From Flavobacteriales bacterium (GTDB lineage: Bacteria > Bacteroidota > Bacteroidia > Flavobacteriales_E > Vicingaceae): 64,000 bases of DNA. This document shows, piece after piece, positions 1 to 8,979 of this stretch (its first letter is position 1; every line of letters begins with the position of its first letter). Position numbers and translations under genes: made by a program. The notes beneath the pieces are model-generated. The model saw only the letters and a program-made list of their open reading frames with translations, was not told the DNA's origin and made no database searches. Location: positions 877,001-941,000 of the forward strand of contig JACJZD010000001.1 of the NCBI GenBank assembly GCA_020635795.1, in the 5' to 3' direction.

Positions 1-627
1 GTAGCTTATTTTGACCCAAATGCTCAATTTACGTATAAGGTGGTTACAGATGGTACAGGGTTTAACGTAAAAACCTTACAAAAGAAAAACATTACTACAG
101 AGCCAATTCAACAATTGCAAAATAAAAATGAATTTGAATTAACATTAACCGATGAAGCTGCTGAAAAAGTAAAACAGTTTTCTTATGTAAAATCGGTTGA
201 GAAAGTTATAGAGCCTTTAGGTTACGTGTATCAGTTTCAAAATTTACCAGTTTTTCCTCACGATACCAATTACAATTGGACTAGAGATAATATGGGACCA
301 TTTGTTATTCCAAAAAAAGGAACAACTGTTCAGTTAAATTTAAAAACTTTGCCTTTGTATAGTAGAGTTATTAATAATTACGAAGGACATGACTTACGTG
401 TGGTTGGTGATAAAATTTATATCGATAACGTAATAGCCGATAGCTATACATTTGCAATGGATTATTATTGGATGATGGGGGATAACCGTCACAACTCGTT
501 AGATTCACGTTTTTGGGGTTTTGTTCCAGAGGATCACATTGTGGGTAAGGCTGTTTTTGTTTGGTTATCGTACGATAGTCAGTTAGGTAGAATTCGTTGG
601 GAACGTTTATTTTCATTGGTTCATTAA
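1..627 (+). CDS. lepB: Signal peptidase I, C-terminal part (cut by window edge)
   Basis: The reading frame is open from the first base, so only the C-terminal part of the protein is present. It ends in the signal peptidase I signature MGDNRHNSLDSRFWGFV followed by the final IVGKA strand. The enzyme removes signal peptides from exported proteins at the outer face of the inner membrane. The catalytic Ser and Lys would lie upstream of the window and cannot be checked. A long segment before the signature matches the insertion in the next gene, so the two are tandem paralogues. The stop is one base before the TTG start of the second copy, so they are probably co-transcribed. The family call is firm; activity is not shown. 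Confidence 0.9.
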   Translation, partial: VAYFDPNAQFTYKVVTDGTGFNVKTLQKKNITTEPIQQLQNKNEFELTLTDEAAEKVKQFSYVKSVEKVIEPLGYVYQFQNLPVFPHDTNYNWTRDNMGPFVIPKKGTTVQLNLKTLPLYSRVINNYEGHDLRVVGDKIYIDNVIADSYTFAMDYYWMMGDNRHNSLDSRFWGFVPEDHIVGKAVFVWLSYDSQLGRIRWERLFSLVH

Positions 628-628
628 A

Positions 629-1669
629 TTGAAAGCATTCAAATCCATAAAAGATTGGATTAGAGCATTGTTACTAGCCTTAATTACTGTAATGGTAATT
701 AAGGCTTTTTTCTTTGAGGTGTTTACCATACCCTCATCATCAATGGAAAAAACCTTATTGCCAGGCGATTTAATTTATGTAAACAAAATGTCGTATGGTG
801 CACGTTCGCCAATTACCTTATTAAGTGTACCTCTTACCCACCAATTTTTACCCATGCTCGAAGGCGTTAAATCGTATTTAGAGTTTATTCAATTGCCTTA
901 TTATCGTTTTTTTACTGATTCAGTTAAACGAAATGATGTGGTGGTATTCAATTATCCTTTCGATACCGAACATCCTGTCGACCATAGAGCGTATTACATT
1001 AAACGTTGTATTGGTTTGCCCGGAGATACCTTGAAAATTGACAATAAAAAAGTGTTCATCAATAACATAGAAATACAATTACCACAACAAGCTCAGTTTA
1101 ACTATAAAGTAATTACTACTCAGCCAATCACTAACGACACCTTATTAAATTATGATATAACCGAAGGAGGATTGGATGGATTAGAAAATCACTGGGAATT
1201 AACCATGACTGATTCGGCTTATTATCAGCTAAAAGCTAAAGATTTTGTTCACTCCATAAAAAAAATAGAAGTTGAGCCAAATACTCATGCCGATTATATT
1301 TTCCCCTATCATCCGAGTTATTTGTGGAACATCGATTATTTTGGTGCAGTGATTATCCCTAAAAAAGGTCAAACAGTTCAACTCGATACAAATAACATAC
1401 ACTTGTATCAACGCATAATTGAAGTGTATGAAGAAAATACTTTTCAGGAAACCGAAAGTGGATTTTTAATAAATGGAGTATTAACCCATTCGTATCAATT
1501 TAAAATGGATTATTATTTTATGATGGGAGATAATCGACATAATAGTGCTGATTCACGTTTTTGGGGTTTCTTGCCCGAAAATCATATTGTAGGTAAAGCA
1601 CAAACCATTTTGTTTTCGAGAGACAAATCAAAAAACAGGTGGAATAGAATGTTTAAGAAAATTATTTAA
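629..1669 (+). CDS. lepB: Signal peptidase I, second tandem copy
   Basis: This 346-residue membrane protease has an N-terminal transmembrane helix (about residues 11-30), the catalytic-serine motif PSSSM (Ser38 before Met), the box with the general-base Lys (YYIKRCIGLPGD, about Lys125) and the C-terminal MGDNRHNSADSRFWGF box. All catalytic elements are therefore present. It is longer than E. coli-type LepB because of a segment of about 150 residues between the Lys box and the C-terminal box, and the upstream copy shares that insertion. The start is TTG at 629; no ATG gives the membrane anchor. It follows the first copy by one base, which suggests an operon and possibly division of substrates between the two peptidases. 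Confidence 0.93.
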   Translation: MKAFKSIKDWIRALLLALITVMVIKAFFFEVFTIPSSSMEKTLLPGDLIYVNKMSYGARSPITLLSVPLTHQFLPMLEGVKSYLEFIQLPYYRFFTDSVKRNDVVVFNYPFDTEHPVDHRAYYIKRCIGLPGDTLKIDNKKVFINNIEIQLPQQAQFNYKVITTQPITNDTLLNYDITEGGLDGLENHWELTMTDSAYYQLKAKDFVHSIKKIEVEPNTHADYIFPYHPSYLWNIDYFGAVIIPKKGQTVQLDTNNIHLYQRIIEVYEENTFQETESGFLINGVLTHSYQFKMDYYFMMGDNRHNSADSRFWGFLPENHIVGKAQTILFSRDKSKNRWNRMFKKII

Positions 1670-1749
1670 TTTTTCTTCAGCTTTAAATTTTTTATGATAA
1701 GTATTCTTTATTTAGTTTTGATTGTTATTAATCATTTAACTATTTAATT

Positions 1750-3339
1750 ATGAAGAAGATTGTCTTGTTATTAATGATGTTATCGAGTGCTATAAGTTCC
1801 TTTAGTCAATCGTTTAATTTTACTAGTCCAGTAGTTTTGGGTTATTTTCCTTCCTGGTCAGAAACTTGGACGACAACCAATCAAAGCTCCAAATTAAGAG
1901 AAATTCCCCCTTATGTAAATTTTGTGTTTTTATCTTTTGCCAAACCTGATTTGACGTATGTTCAGGGGTCTTATGATATTTCCAATACAGGTATTGAAGT
2001 ACCATACGATGGTTGTGCCTTAAAAGAAAGCGTATCGGCATTAAAGGCTAAAGGTGTAAATGTTATTTTATCTATTGGAGGAGAAACTTTTTGGACAAGT
2101 AGCAACATTTATAGTAACATCAATTATCAGCAAATTAAGGATTTGGTAGATGATATGGGCTTTGTTGGTATTGATTGGGATTTTGAACCCAATGGCTCAT
2201 TTGCTAATATTGGAGATGCAGCAAATGTTCAGCATTTTATCGATTTTTTTACCAATTCAAGAGCATTAATGCCCAAATCGGCTGGTTATGTTTTAGCTTG
2301 TGCTCCAGCTGGGGTCGGAGCTTTAGGAGGTCAAGTAAATAATGATGCTTCTTCTCCGTTTTCTTTTTCAAATAGAAATACCCTTACAGGTGAAACAGAT
2401 GCTAATTTGTATAACGGAACAGCCCAAACCAATGGAATTAATTTATTTGGTTTTTCCTCTACAGGACACATGATACCTGTTATACAAGCAGTTGGTAATG
2501 ATATCGATTTAATTGCGTTTCAAGGGTATAATACTGGGGGTAGTACAAACAGAAGTATAATGTATGATGCTTATGCTTATTATGCTGAAACATACGGATT
2601 TAAAGTTGCTGCAGGTGTTCATTTTCCCAACGAACCTTGGGGTCCATATTATACTTATACGCATACGAATGTTGCATCATTATCCGACCACATAAAAAAT
2701 TATCCGAGCAGAGTTGGAGATAACGATGGAATTATGATTTGGCAAATGTTGTTAACCAATGCTTCAAGTTCAGGTTATTCGTATTTGAATGTCGCAAATA
2801 AAGTATTAAACGGTACAAGTCAATCAACAGCAGTTACGGAAGCGAATGATTATACTATGTCAACTTATACTGGTGGAGCAGTTGGTTGTAGTGGAGGGGG
2901 TGGTGGCAATTCGTATTGCAGTGTGGCGGTTTACAATGCAACATTGAGTTATCCAACAGCTGGAACACAAGTTTATTACAACTGTAAAATATGGCAAAAT
3001 CAATGGTGGGCAAATCCTAACGAAGAACCAGGGGTAAATGCTGTTTGGCAAGAAGTAAGTGTTTGTACTGAAGACCCATTGTGTACCGTTGGTGTAAGTG
3101 AAAACAAATCAATTGACAATGTGGTAACCTTTTTTAAAGATAAGGTATTTGGTTACGATGCAAAAAATAACATCGTTAATGAAATTAGAATTTACACTTA
3201 TCAAGGACAGCTGATTAACCAATACAAACCAACAGTTTCGAAAGGAATGGTTTCGTTAAGTAATTATTCTGCAGGTTTTTATTTGGTTCAACTGTTTGTT
3301 GAAAACCAACTTGTTACAAAAAAAATTATGATAAAATAG
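1750..3339 (+). CDS. Secreted GH18 chitinase-like protein with carbohydrate-binding and T9SS domains
   Basis: The 529-residue product has a signal peptide (residues 1-20), then a glycoside hydrolase 18 barrel. The catalytic motif reads GIDWDFE at about residues 140-146, so the acid/base Glu of the DxxDxDxE motif is present. After a Gly/Ser linker (about 375-390) a short Trp-rich module (KIWQNQWWANPNEEPG) resembles the CBM5/12 chitin-binding fold. The last 75 residues look like a type IX sorting domain ending in KKIMIK. The protein is probably exported by T9SS and acts on chitin or a related beta-1,4-GlcNAc polymer outside the cell. It stands alone between lepB and a small secreted protein. 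Chitinase is the likeliest activity, but an endo-beta-N-acetylglucosaminidase cannot be excluded. Confidence 0.85.
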   Translation: MKKIVLLLMMLSSAISSFSQSFNFTSPVVLGYFPSWSETWTTTNQSSKLREIPPYVNFVFLSFAKPDLTYVQGSYDISNTGIEVPYDGCALKESVSALKAKGVNVILSIGGETFWTSSNIYSNINYQQIKDLVDDMGFVGIDWDFEPNGSFANIGDAANVQHFIDFFTNSRALMPKSAGYVLACAPAGVGALGGQVNNDASSPFSFSNRNTLTGETDANLYNGTAQTNGINLFGFSSTGHMIPVIQAVGNDIDLIAFQGYNTGGSTNRSIMYDAYAYYAETYGFKVAAGVHFPNEPWGPYYTYTHTNVASLSDHIKNYPSRVGDNDGIMIWQMLLTNASSSGYSYLNVANKVLNGTSQSTAVTEANDYTMSTYTGGAVGCSGGGGGNSYCSVAVYNATLSYPTAGTQVYYNCKIWQNQWWANPNEEPGVNAVWQEVSVCTEDPLCTVGVSENKSIDNVVTFFKDKVFGYDAKNNIVNEIRIYTYQGQLINQYKPTVSKGMVSLSNYSAGFYLVQLFVENQLVTKKIMIK

Positions 3340-3370
3340 ATAAATAATTTTCTCAATCGGTTTAAGATGA

Positions 3371-3378
3371 TATATTTG
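3371..3378 (+). promoter_or_regulatory. Candidate Bacteroidetes -7 element
   Basis: TATATTTG fits the Bacteroidetes -7 consensus TAnnTTTG and lies 35 bases before the ATG at 3414. No clear TTG sits at the usual -33 distance, so this is a moderate call. Confidence 0.4.
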
Positions 3379-3413
3379 TTTATCTACAAATTATAAAAAT
3401 TAAAATAATAAAA

Positions 3414-3878
3414 ATGAAAAATTTAAAAACATTCGCAAAAGTTGTTTTTGCAACAGTATTAGTAGCAGGATTATCAGTTAATGCTTCTGCACAAAAAGAA
3501 GATAAAAAAGATGATAAAAAGGAAGTAAAACAAATTGAACGACCAGCTGCTGTTGGGCATGGAACTACCGATAAATATGTAGATTCAGCTTTTGATGTGT
3601 ATGAAAAAAACCAAGAGTTAACTAAAAAATTAGGTGATATTAAAAATCATGCTGGAGAGGTGAAATCAATAAAAGCTGATTTAGAAGCACAACAAAAAGA
3701 TGTTGCCACTTTGTTACAAACATCTGATGATGTGGTGAAAGAGGCAAAAACGATAACGCCAAAAACCAACTCAATGAAAGCTGTTAAAGCTATATCTCAA
3801 GCTACAAAAGCGTTAAATGCTACCAAAGATGCTTTGCCAGGACAAATTGAGCAAATTAAAACTCAAACTGCTGAATAA
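3414..3878 (+). CDS. Small secreted Lys-rich helical protein, function unknown
   Basis: This 154-residue protein is not recognised as a named family. It has a clear signal peptide ending in ASA (about residue 26), then a very charged stretch (EDKKDDKKEVKQ) and a long helical region rich in Lys, Ala, Thr and Gln with heptad-like spacing. No cysteines or catalytic motif were seen. The profile suggests a periplasmic helical protein, perhaps envelope-associated. It has its own candidate promoter and a strong terminator just after the stop, so it is probably a single-gene unit. Confidence 0.7.
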   Translation: MKNLKTFAKVVFATVLVAGLSVNASAQKEDKKDDKKEVKQIERPAAVGHGTTDKYVDSAFDVYEKNQELTKKLGDIKNHAGEVKSIKADLEAQQKDVATLLQTSDDVVKEAKTITPKTNSMKAVKAISQATKALNATKDALPGQIEQIKTQTAE

Positions 3879-3900
3879 AATTTAATAGAATTTTTAAACA

Positions 3901-3928
3901 AAAAGAGCACTCTTATGAGTGCTTTTTT
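3901..3928 (+). terminator. Rho-independent terminator
   Basis: The stem AGCACTC/GAGTGCT with a TTAT loop is followed by a run of six T. It sits 22 bases after the small secreted gene and before the convergent folP gene. Confidence 0.8.
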
Positions 3929-3993
3929 GTTTTATAAGGTTTCAATTTAAAAGGTTAGATTTTAAGAACAGAATTTGTTCAGAAAGTTTAAAG

Positions 3994-4866
3994 TCAACTT
4001 TTCTTCATCAATTTAAAAAGTTTCACTACTTCGTTGGTAGCGGCAACATCATGCACTCGCAAAATGGTTGCTCCTTTAGTTAATGCAAATGCATTTAAAG
4101 CAGTAGTGCCATTTAGTGCTTCGCTGGCTTTAATGTCCAATGCTTTGGTAATCATCGATTTTCTCGAAAAACCGACTAAAATAGGCAATTCAAAAAGGGT
4201 GAAATCATTTAAATGATTCAATAGTTCATAATTGTGTTCGATGGTTTTTCCAAAGCCGAAACCAGGGTCGAGCACAACATCTTTTACTCCTTTTTTGTAG
4301 AGTAAATCCAGCTTTTCGGTAAAGAAGTTTATCACCTCATTAGTTATGTTTTTGTATGTAGGGTTTTCTTGCATGGTTTGTGGTATCCCTTGCATGTGCA
4401 TCATCATGTATGGAACTTTTAAATCGGCTACAGTTTCAATCATGTTTTTATCCATGTTTCCTGACGAAATATCATTAACAATTGCTGCTCCATTTTTAAT
4501 GGCTTGTTGAGCCACTTCGGCTCTAAAAGTATCTATCGAAATTATTATTTCGTCGAATTCTTGTTTTAGTAAATTTATTATGGGTAAAACTCGATTAAGC
4601 TCTTCTTTTTCAGTAACTTCTAATGCTCCTGGTCGCGATGAATAGCCCCCAATATCAATAATTTTAGCACCATCACTCAACATTTGTTTAACATGGTTAA
4701 CAATATCGGCTTCTTGCCTATGTTTTCCACCATCAAAAAAGGAGTCAGGAGTAAGGTTTAATATCCCCATAACTATGGGTTCGTCTAAATTTAGTAGTTT
4801 CCCGTCACAATTAATTGATTTTTTTTTCAAAAAAAATGTATCTTGCGGAGTTTCTTTAGTGAACAT
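3994..4866 (-). CDS. folP: Dihydropteroate synthase
   Basis: The 290-residue enzyme joins p-aminobenzoate to 6-hydroxymethyl-7,8-dihydropterin diphosphate in folate synthesis. Seen motifs are GILNLTPDSFFDGG (the N-terminal DHPS signature), DIGGYSSRPGA (second signature), and DPGFGFGKTIEHN (pterin-binding loop). Length is usual for the family. It reads away from the DUF1599 gene across a short 25-base gap. This folP / DUF1599 / DoxX / tpiA arrangement is, from my knowledge, common in Bacteroidetes genomes. Confidence 0.96.
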   Translation of the reverse strand: MFTKETPQDTFFLKKKSINCDGKLLNLDEPIVMGILNLTPDSFFDGGKHRQEADIVNHVKQMLSDGAKIIDIGGYSSRPGALEVTEKEELNRVLPIINLLKQEFDEIIISIDTFRAEVAQQAIKNGAAIVNDISSGNMDKNMIETVADLKVPYMMMHMQGIPQTMQENPTYKNITNEVINFFTEKLDLLYKKGVKDVVLDPGFGFGKTIEHNYELLNHLNDFTLFELPILVGFSRKSMITKALDIKASEALNGTTALNAFALTKGATILRVHDVAATNEVVKLFKLMKKS

Positions 4867-4891
4867 ATTTTATAGTTATAGATAAAACGTA

Positions 4892-5434
4892 ATGAGTAAT
4901 ACTTCTAAACAATACGATTCAATAATAAAGATTTGTAGCGACATTTTTACAAAAAAAATGAAAGATTATGGTAGTGCTTGGAGAATTTTACGTACAAGCT
5001 CACTTACCGACCAAATTTTTATCAAAGCAAAACGTATCAGAAGTATTGAAGAAAAAGGATTTAGCAAAGTTGATGAAGGTATCCGTTCGGAGTATATCGG
5101 CATTATAAATTATTGTATAATGGCGTTGGTACAGTTAGAATTAGGTTACAATGAAAATACCGAGCTTGAGTTTGCTGAAGCAAAGAAGTTGTACGATAAA
5201 CATTTTCTTCAAGCAAAAAATTTGATGGAGAATAAAAATCACGACTACGACGAGGCATGGAGAGATATGCGTTTGAGTTCGTTAACCGATTTAATTTTAA
5301 TGAAATTGTTGCGAACCAAACAAATAGAAGATAACAAAGGAAAAACATTGATATCAGAGGGTATTGATGCTAATTATTTGGACATGATTAATTATGCGGT
5401 ATTTGCCATGATTAAAATTGAGTATAATAGTTAA
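4892..5434 (+). CDS. DUF1599 family protein (nucleotide modification associated domain 1)
   Basis: The 180-residue protein contains two copies of the same unit: KDYGSAWRILRTSSLTDQI near residue 24 and HDYDEAWRDMRLSSLTDLI near residue 115. This internal duplication with a conserved AWR...SSLTD core is typical of DUF1599. The family has been linked by others to nucleotide modification or hydrolysis, but its chemistry is not settled. It is divergent from folP and begins the run of genes through tpiA. No signal peptide was seen, so it is probably cytoplasmic. Confidence 0.8.
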   Translation: MSNTSKQYDSIIKICSDIFTKKMKDYGSAWRILRTSSLTDQIFIKAKRIRSIEEKGFSKVDEGIRSEYIGIINYCIMALVQLELGYNENTELEFAEAKKLYDKHFLQAKNLMENKNHDYDEAWRDMRLSSLTDLILMKLLRTKQIEDNKGKTLISEGIDANYLDMINYAVFAMIKIEYNS

Positions 5435-5500
5435 AATAGTGTTAAACAATTAATTACTAAATGTTTGAAGAATTAATTTAGATTTTTTAAACTGCAACTT

Positions 5501-6976
5501 ATGAAGTTAATAGGAACCATATCACGAATTTTAGTAGGCTCATTATTTATTGTGTCGGGTTTAATAAAAGCTAATGATACCCTAGGTTTTAGCTATAAAT
5601 TAGAAGAATATTTCGAAAACGGAGCGTTGGCTTATCGTGTTAGAAACATGTTAGGGTGGGATTCGTTCTCGCTCGAATTTATGGCTGAATATGCTTTGGG
5701 TATTGCCATATTTTTGTGTGCATTAGAAATTATTTTAGGATTTACCGTGTTGTTCGCTACACGAATAAAAATCACAGTGTATTCGTTGTTAACACTAACA
5801 GTAGTGTTTTTCTTTTTAACATTACATACTGCTACTTGCGACCCATTAGCAACATATAATCAACCAACCATAGTGGTTAAAAATTCGCCTGAACATGAAC
5901 GTATGTTGGTTCGAATGGAAAGTAACGACCAAATTACTATTGCTGAAGATGGAGCTAAAGAGGTAGTCTTTAATGAAAAATTACCAGTTCAATGTGTTAC
6001 CGATTGTGGTTGTTTTGGCGATGCCATGAAAGGCTCGTTAGGTAGAAGCTTAACACCTTGGGAATCATTTTCAAAAGATTTGATTTTAATGATTTTGATT
6101 CTTCCTGTATTTTTTCAACGTCAAAAAATTAAAATGAATACACTTCGTGATGACGCTTTCATTTTAATTCCTGCTTTTGTAATGGTTGGATTTTATTCGT
6201 GGGTATTCTCATGGTATTTTCCATTAATTTTTACAGGTGTAGGTTTTATAGGATATATGCTTTTAAAATTTGTAGTTAAATCGGTAGCCACACAATTTAT
6301 TCCAATTGGTTTTGTTGCAGCTATTTCTTTAGGCTTTATTTATTATACCTATGTTCATTTACCAATACGTGATTATCGCCCCTATGCTGTTGGCAAAAGC
6401 ATATCAGAACAAATGACTCTGCCAGAAGGTGCACAACCTGATGTTTTTGAAAACATGTTTTATTACAAAAACAAAACTACAGGAGTGGTTGAGGAGTTTA
6501 CAGAGAAAAATTACCCATGGGCTGATAGTAATTATGTGTTTGACGATAGAAAAACCAAGTTAATTATTGCGGGTGAACATCCTGCAATTACCGATTTTAC
6601 TATTATTGCTGATGATGGTAACGATTATGCTCAAGATTATTTAAATGAAGAAGGCTATCTTTTTATGGTAGTTGCTTATGATATTAAAAAGACAAATTTA
6701 AAAACAGTTAAAAAGATTAATACATTTGTCGACCAAAGTAATTTGGAAGGACATTATACTATAGGATTAACAGCTTCATTGTATGAAGATGTAGAAAAAT
6801 TCAGGCATGATAATCAAACCATGTTCGATTTTTTTACCTGTGATGCAATTACATTAAAAACAATTGTTAGAGCAAATCCTGGAGTATTATTATTGAAGAA
6901 GGGACAAATTTTAGCAAAATGGAATGCGAATGATTTACCTGATTATAAAGAGGTTAAAGAAAAATATCTAAAGTAA
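5501..6976 (+). CDS. DoxX/MauE-type membrane protein with redoxin-like tail (BT_3928 family)
   Basis: The 491-residue protein opens with a DoxX/MauE-like four-helix membrane domain. It carries the motif VTDCGCFGD near residue 168, which in MauE-type proteins is linked to thiol redox chemistry. Further membrane helices follow to about residue 300. The C-terminal half is soluble and has a thioredoxin-like pattern (YLFMVVAYD... GVLLLKKGQ) but no CxxC active site. A role in envelope thiol redox is plausible but not shown. It sits between the DUF1599 gene and an ABC permease. Confidence 0.75.
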   Translation: MKLIGTISRILVGSLFIVSGLIKANDTLGFSYKLEEYFENGALAYRVRNMLGWDSFSLEFMAEYALGIAIFLCALEIILGFTVLFATRIKITVYSLLTLTVVFFFLTLHTATCDPLATYNQPTIVVKNSPEHERMLVRMESNDQITIAEDGAKEVVFNEKLPVQCVTDCGCFGDAMKGSLGRSLTPWESFSKDLILMILILPVFFQRQKIKMNTLRDDAFILIPAFVMVGFYSWVFSWYFPLIFTGVGFIGYMLLKFVVKSVATQFIPIGFVAAISLGFIYYTYVHLPIRDYRPYAVGKSISEQMTLPEGAQPDVFENMFYYKNKTTGVVEEFTEKNYPWADSNYVFDDRKTKLIIAGEHPAITDFTIIADDGNDYAQDYLNEEGYLFMVVAYDIKKTNLKTVKKINTFVDQSNLEGHYTIGLTASLYEDVEKFRHDNQTMFDFFTCDAITLKTIVRANPGVLLLKKGQILAKWNANDLPDYKEVKEKYLK

Positions 6977-6986
6977 AACTTATACG

Positions 6987-8063
6987 TTGTTAAATTTTAT
7001 AATAAAAAGGGTGTTGTATGGTTTTCTGGTTTTGGCTGGAGTAATTACCATTGTCTTTTTACTTTTTAATGTTCTTCCTGGTGATCCTGCTCGAATGATG
7101 ATGGGGCAACGAGCTGATGAAGAATCGTTAAAAGTAATAAAGAAAGATTTAGGCTTAGACCAGCCTTTGTCTACTCAATTTGTAATGTATTTAAACGATT
7201 TGTCTCCAATCTCTGTTCATGATACAAAAACAGAGCACTATTTATATTTAGACCCTGACAAGTATGATTATAAACAATTGATGACTTTTGGCGAATCAAG
7301 TGTTTTGGTGTTTAAATCGCCATATTTGAGACGATCGTATCAAACTAAGCGGAAAGTATCAGAAATATTAAGTGATTATCTTTTAGAGACAGCAGTTTTG
7401 GCTTTAGCAGCAATGTTATTGGCAACTATTATTGGTATTGCCTTTGGTATAATTGCAGCACTTAAGCAAAATACTTGGATGGATCAATCGCTTTTATTTT
7501 CATCCATATTGGGAATGTCAGTACCTTCGTTTTATTCTGCAATTATTTTTTCTTGGTTGTTTGGGTATCTTTTATCGGAATACACTGGGTTAAATATGAC
7601 GGGTAGTTTGTTTGAATACGACGATTTAGGTAATGGAGAGATTTTAAGGTTAGACAACTTAATTTTGCCAGCTATAACACTTGGGTTAAGACCAGTTTCT
7701 GCTATAATGCAATTAACCAGAAGTTCAATGTTAGATGTTTTATCACAAGATTACATTCGAACAGCTCGAGCCAAAGGGTTAAAATTTTATAAAGTGGTGA
7801 TTAAACATGCGTTAAAAAATGCGTTAAATCCAGTTGTAACAGCCATATCAGGTATGTTTGCTAGCTTACTTGCAGGGGCATTGTTTGTTGAACAAATTTT
7901 TGCTTGGAAAGGAATTGGTTGGGTGCTTTATGATGCTTTAATGAAATTTGATTTACCCATAATTATGGGTGGAGTATTATTAACGGCAACAATCTTTGTG
8001 GTAATCAATATTATTGTAGATATTGTCTACGGGCTCTTAGATCCAAGAGTTAGAGTGAAATAA
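6987..8063 (+). CDS. ABC transporter permease, DppB/OppB type
   Basis: This 358-residue membrane protein matches the peptide/nickel permease family. The N-terminus has one helix and the FNVLPGDPARMMMGQ motif, the core has the permease EAA loop (DYIRTARAKGLKFYKVVIKHALKNAL), and the end reads DPRVRVK. A segment of about 60 residues between helix 1 and the core is longer than in E. coli DppB, as is common in Bacteroidetes. Start is TTG at 6987, ten bases after the DoxX gene. No partner permease, ATPase or binding protein is nearby, so the partners must be encoded elsewhere. Confidence 0.9.
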   Translation: MLNFIIKRVLYGFLVLAGVITIVFLLFNVLPGDPARMMMGQRADEESLKVIKKDLGLDQPLSTQFVMYLNDLSPISVHDTKTEHYLYLDPDKYDYKQLMTFGESSVLVFKSPYLRRSYQTKRKVSEILSDYLLETAVLALAAMLLATIIGIAFGIIAALKQNTWMDQSLLFSSILGMSVPSFYSAIIFSWLFGYLLSEYTGLNMTGSLFEYDDLGNGEILRLDNLILPAITLGLRPVSAIMQLTRSSMLDVLSQDYIRTARAKGLKFYKVVIKHALKNALNPVVTAISGMFASLLAGALFVEQIFAWKGIGWVLYDALMKFDLPIIMGGVLLTATIFVVINIIVDIVYGLLDPRVRVK

Positions 8064-8069
8064 AAACAC

Positions 8070-8819
8070 ATGAGAAAAAAAATTGTAGCAGGTAATTGGA
8101 AAATGAATACAGATTTAAATCAAGCTATTGATTTAACTCGTCAAATCCGATTGTCTGATTTTAATAAAAATGCTCAGTTAATATTAGTTCCGCCATTTCC
8201 ATTTTTGTTTAGTGTTGTTGAAACAACAAATAATTCAGTAATTCAGGTGGGAGCTCAAAATTGCAGTAAGGAAAGCAGTGGTGCATTTACTGGAGAGGTT
8301 TCTGCACAAATGTTAGCTTCTTTGAATGTAAAATACGTGTTGGTTGGACATTCTGAACGAAGAACTTATTTTAAAGAAAGCAATGCTGATTTAGCTGATA
8401 AAGTCAGTCAATGTTTAAGCAATAATTTAATACCTATTTTTTGTTGCGGAGAGTTGTTAGAAGAAAGAAAAAACGAAATTCATTTTGAGGTAGTAAAACA
8501 ACAACTTTCCGAAAGTTTATTTCACTTGTCATCCGAGCAAATAAAACATATTGTCATAGCTTATGAGCCTGTCTGGGCAATTGGTACAGGTGAAACGGCA
8601 ACACCTTTTCAAGCACAAGAAATGCATTTGTACATACGAAATTTTTTAGCTAAAAAATACGATCAAACTGTAGCAAACTCAATCCCTATTTTATATGGTG
8701 GAAGTTGTAATACTGCTAATGCCAAAGAACTTTTTGCTTTGCCCGATGTTGATGGGGGATTAATTGGAGGAGCATCACTCAAGGCGACAGATTTTGTTGC
8801 CATTTCTAATTCATTTTAA
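8070..8819 (+). CDS. tpiA: Triosephosphate isomerase
   Basis: The 249-residue glycolytic enzyme interconverts dihydroxyacetone phosphate and glyceraldehyde 3-phosphate. The start GNWKMN contains the substrate-binding Asn and Lys, VGHSERR holds the electrophilic His, and AYEPVWAIGTG holds the catalytic Glu. The C-terminal phosphate-binding loops YGGS and GGASL are present. It follows the permease by six bases and probably closes the transcript that begins at the DUF1599 gene. Confidence 0.97.
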   Translation: MRKKIVAGNWKMNTDLNQAIDLTRQIRLSDFNKNAQLILVPPFPFLFSVVETTNNSVIQVGAQNCSKESSGAFTGEVSAQMLASLNVKYVLVGHSERRTYFKESNADLADKVSQCLSNNLIPIFCCGELLEERKNEIHFEVVKQQLSESLFHLSSEQIKHIVIAYEPVWAIGTGETATPFQAQEMHLYIRNFLAKKYDQTVANSIPILYGGSCNTANAKELFALPDVDGGLIGGASLKATDFVAISNSF

Positions 8820-8979
8820 CACAAGTACTTGTGGAATATTTCTGCTTTTAGCATCTTAATTTAAATTGCTAAAACAAAAAATCAAAAATCACGTTTAAAT
8901 AGCTGAATAATTTAGCCTTGTTTTTAGGGTTTATTCGTATATATTACGATATTTGTAAGTTAAGCGTATGTAAACATTG

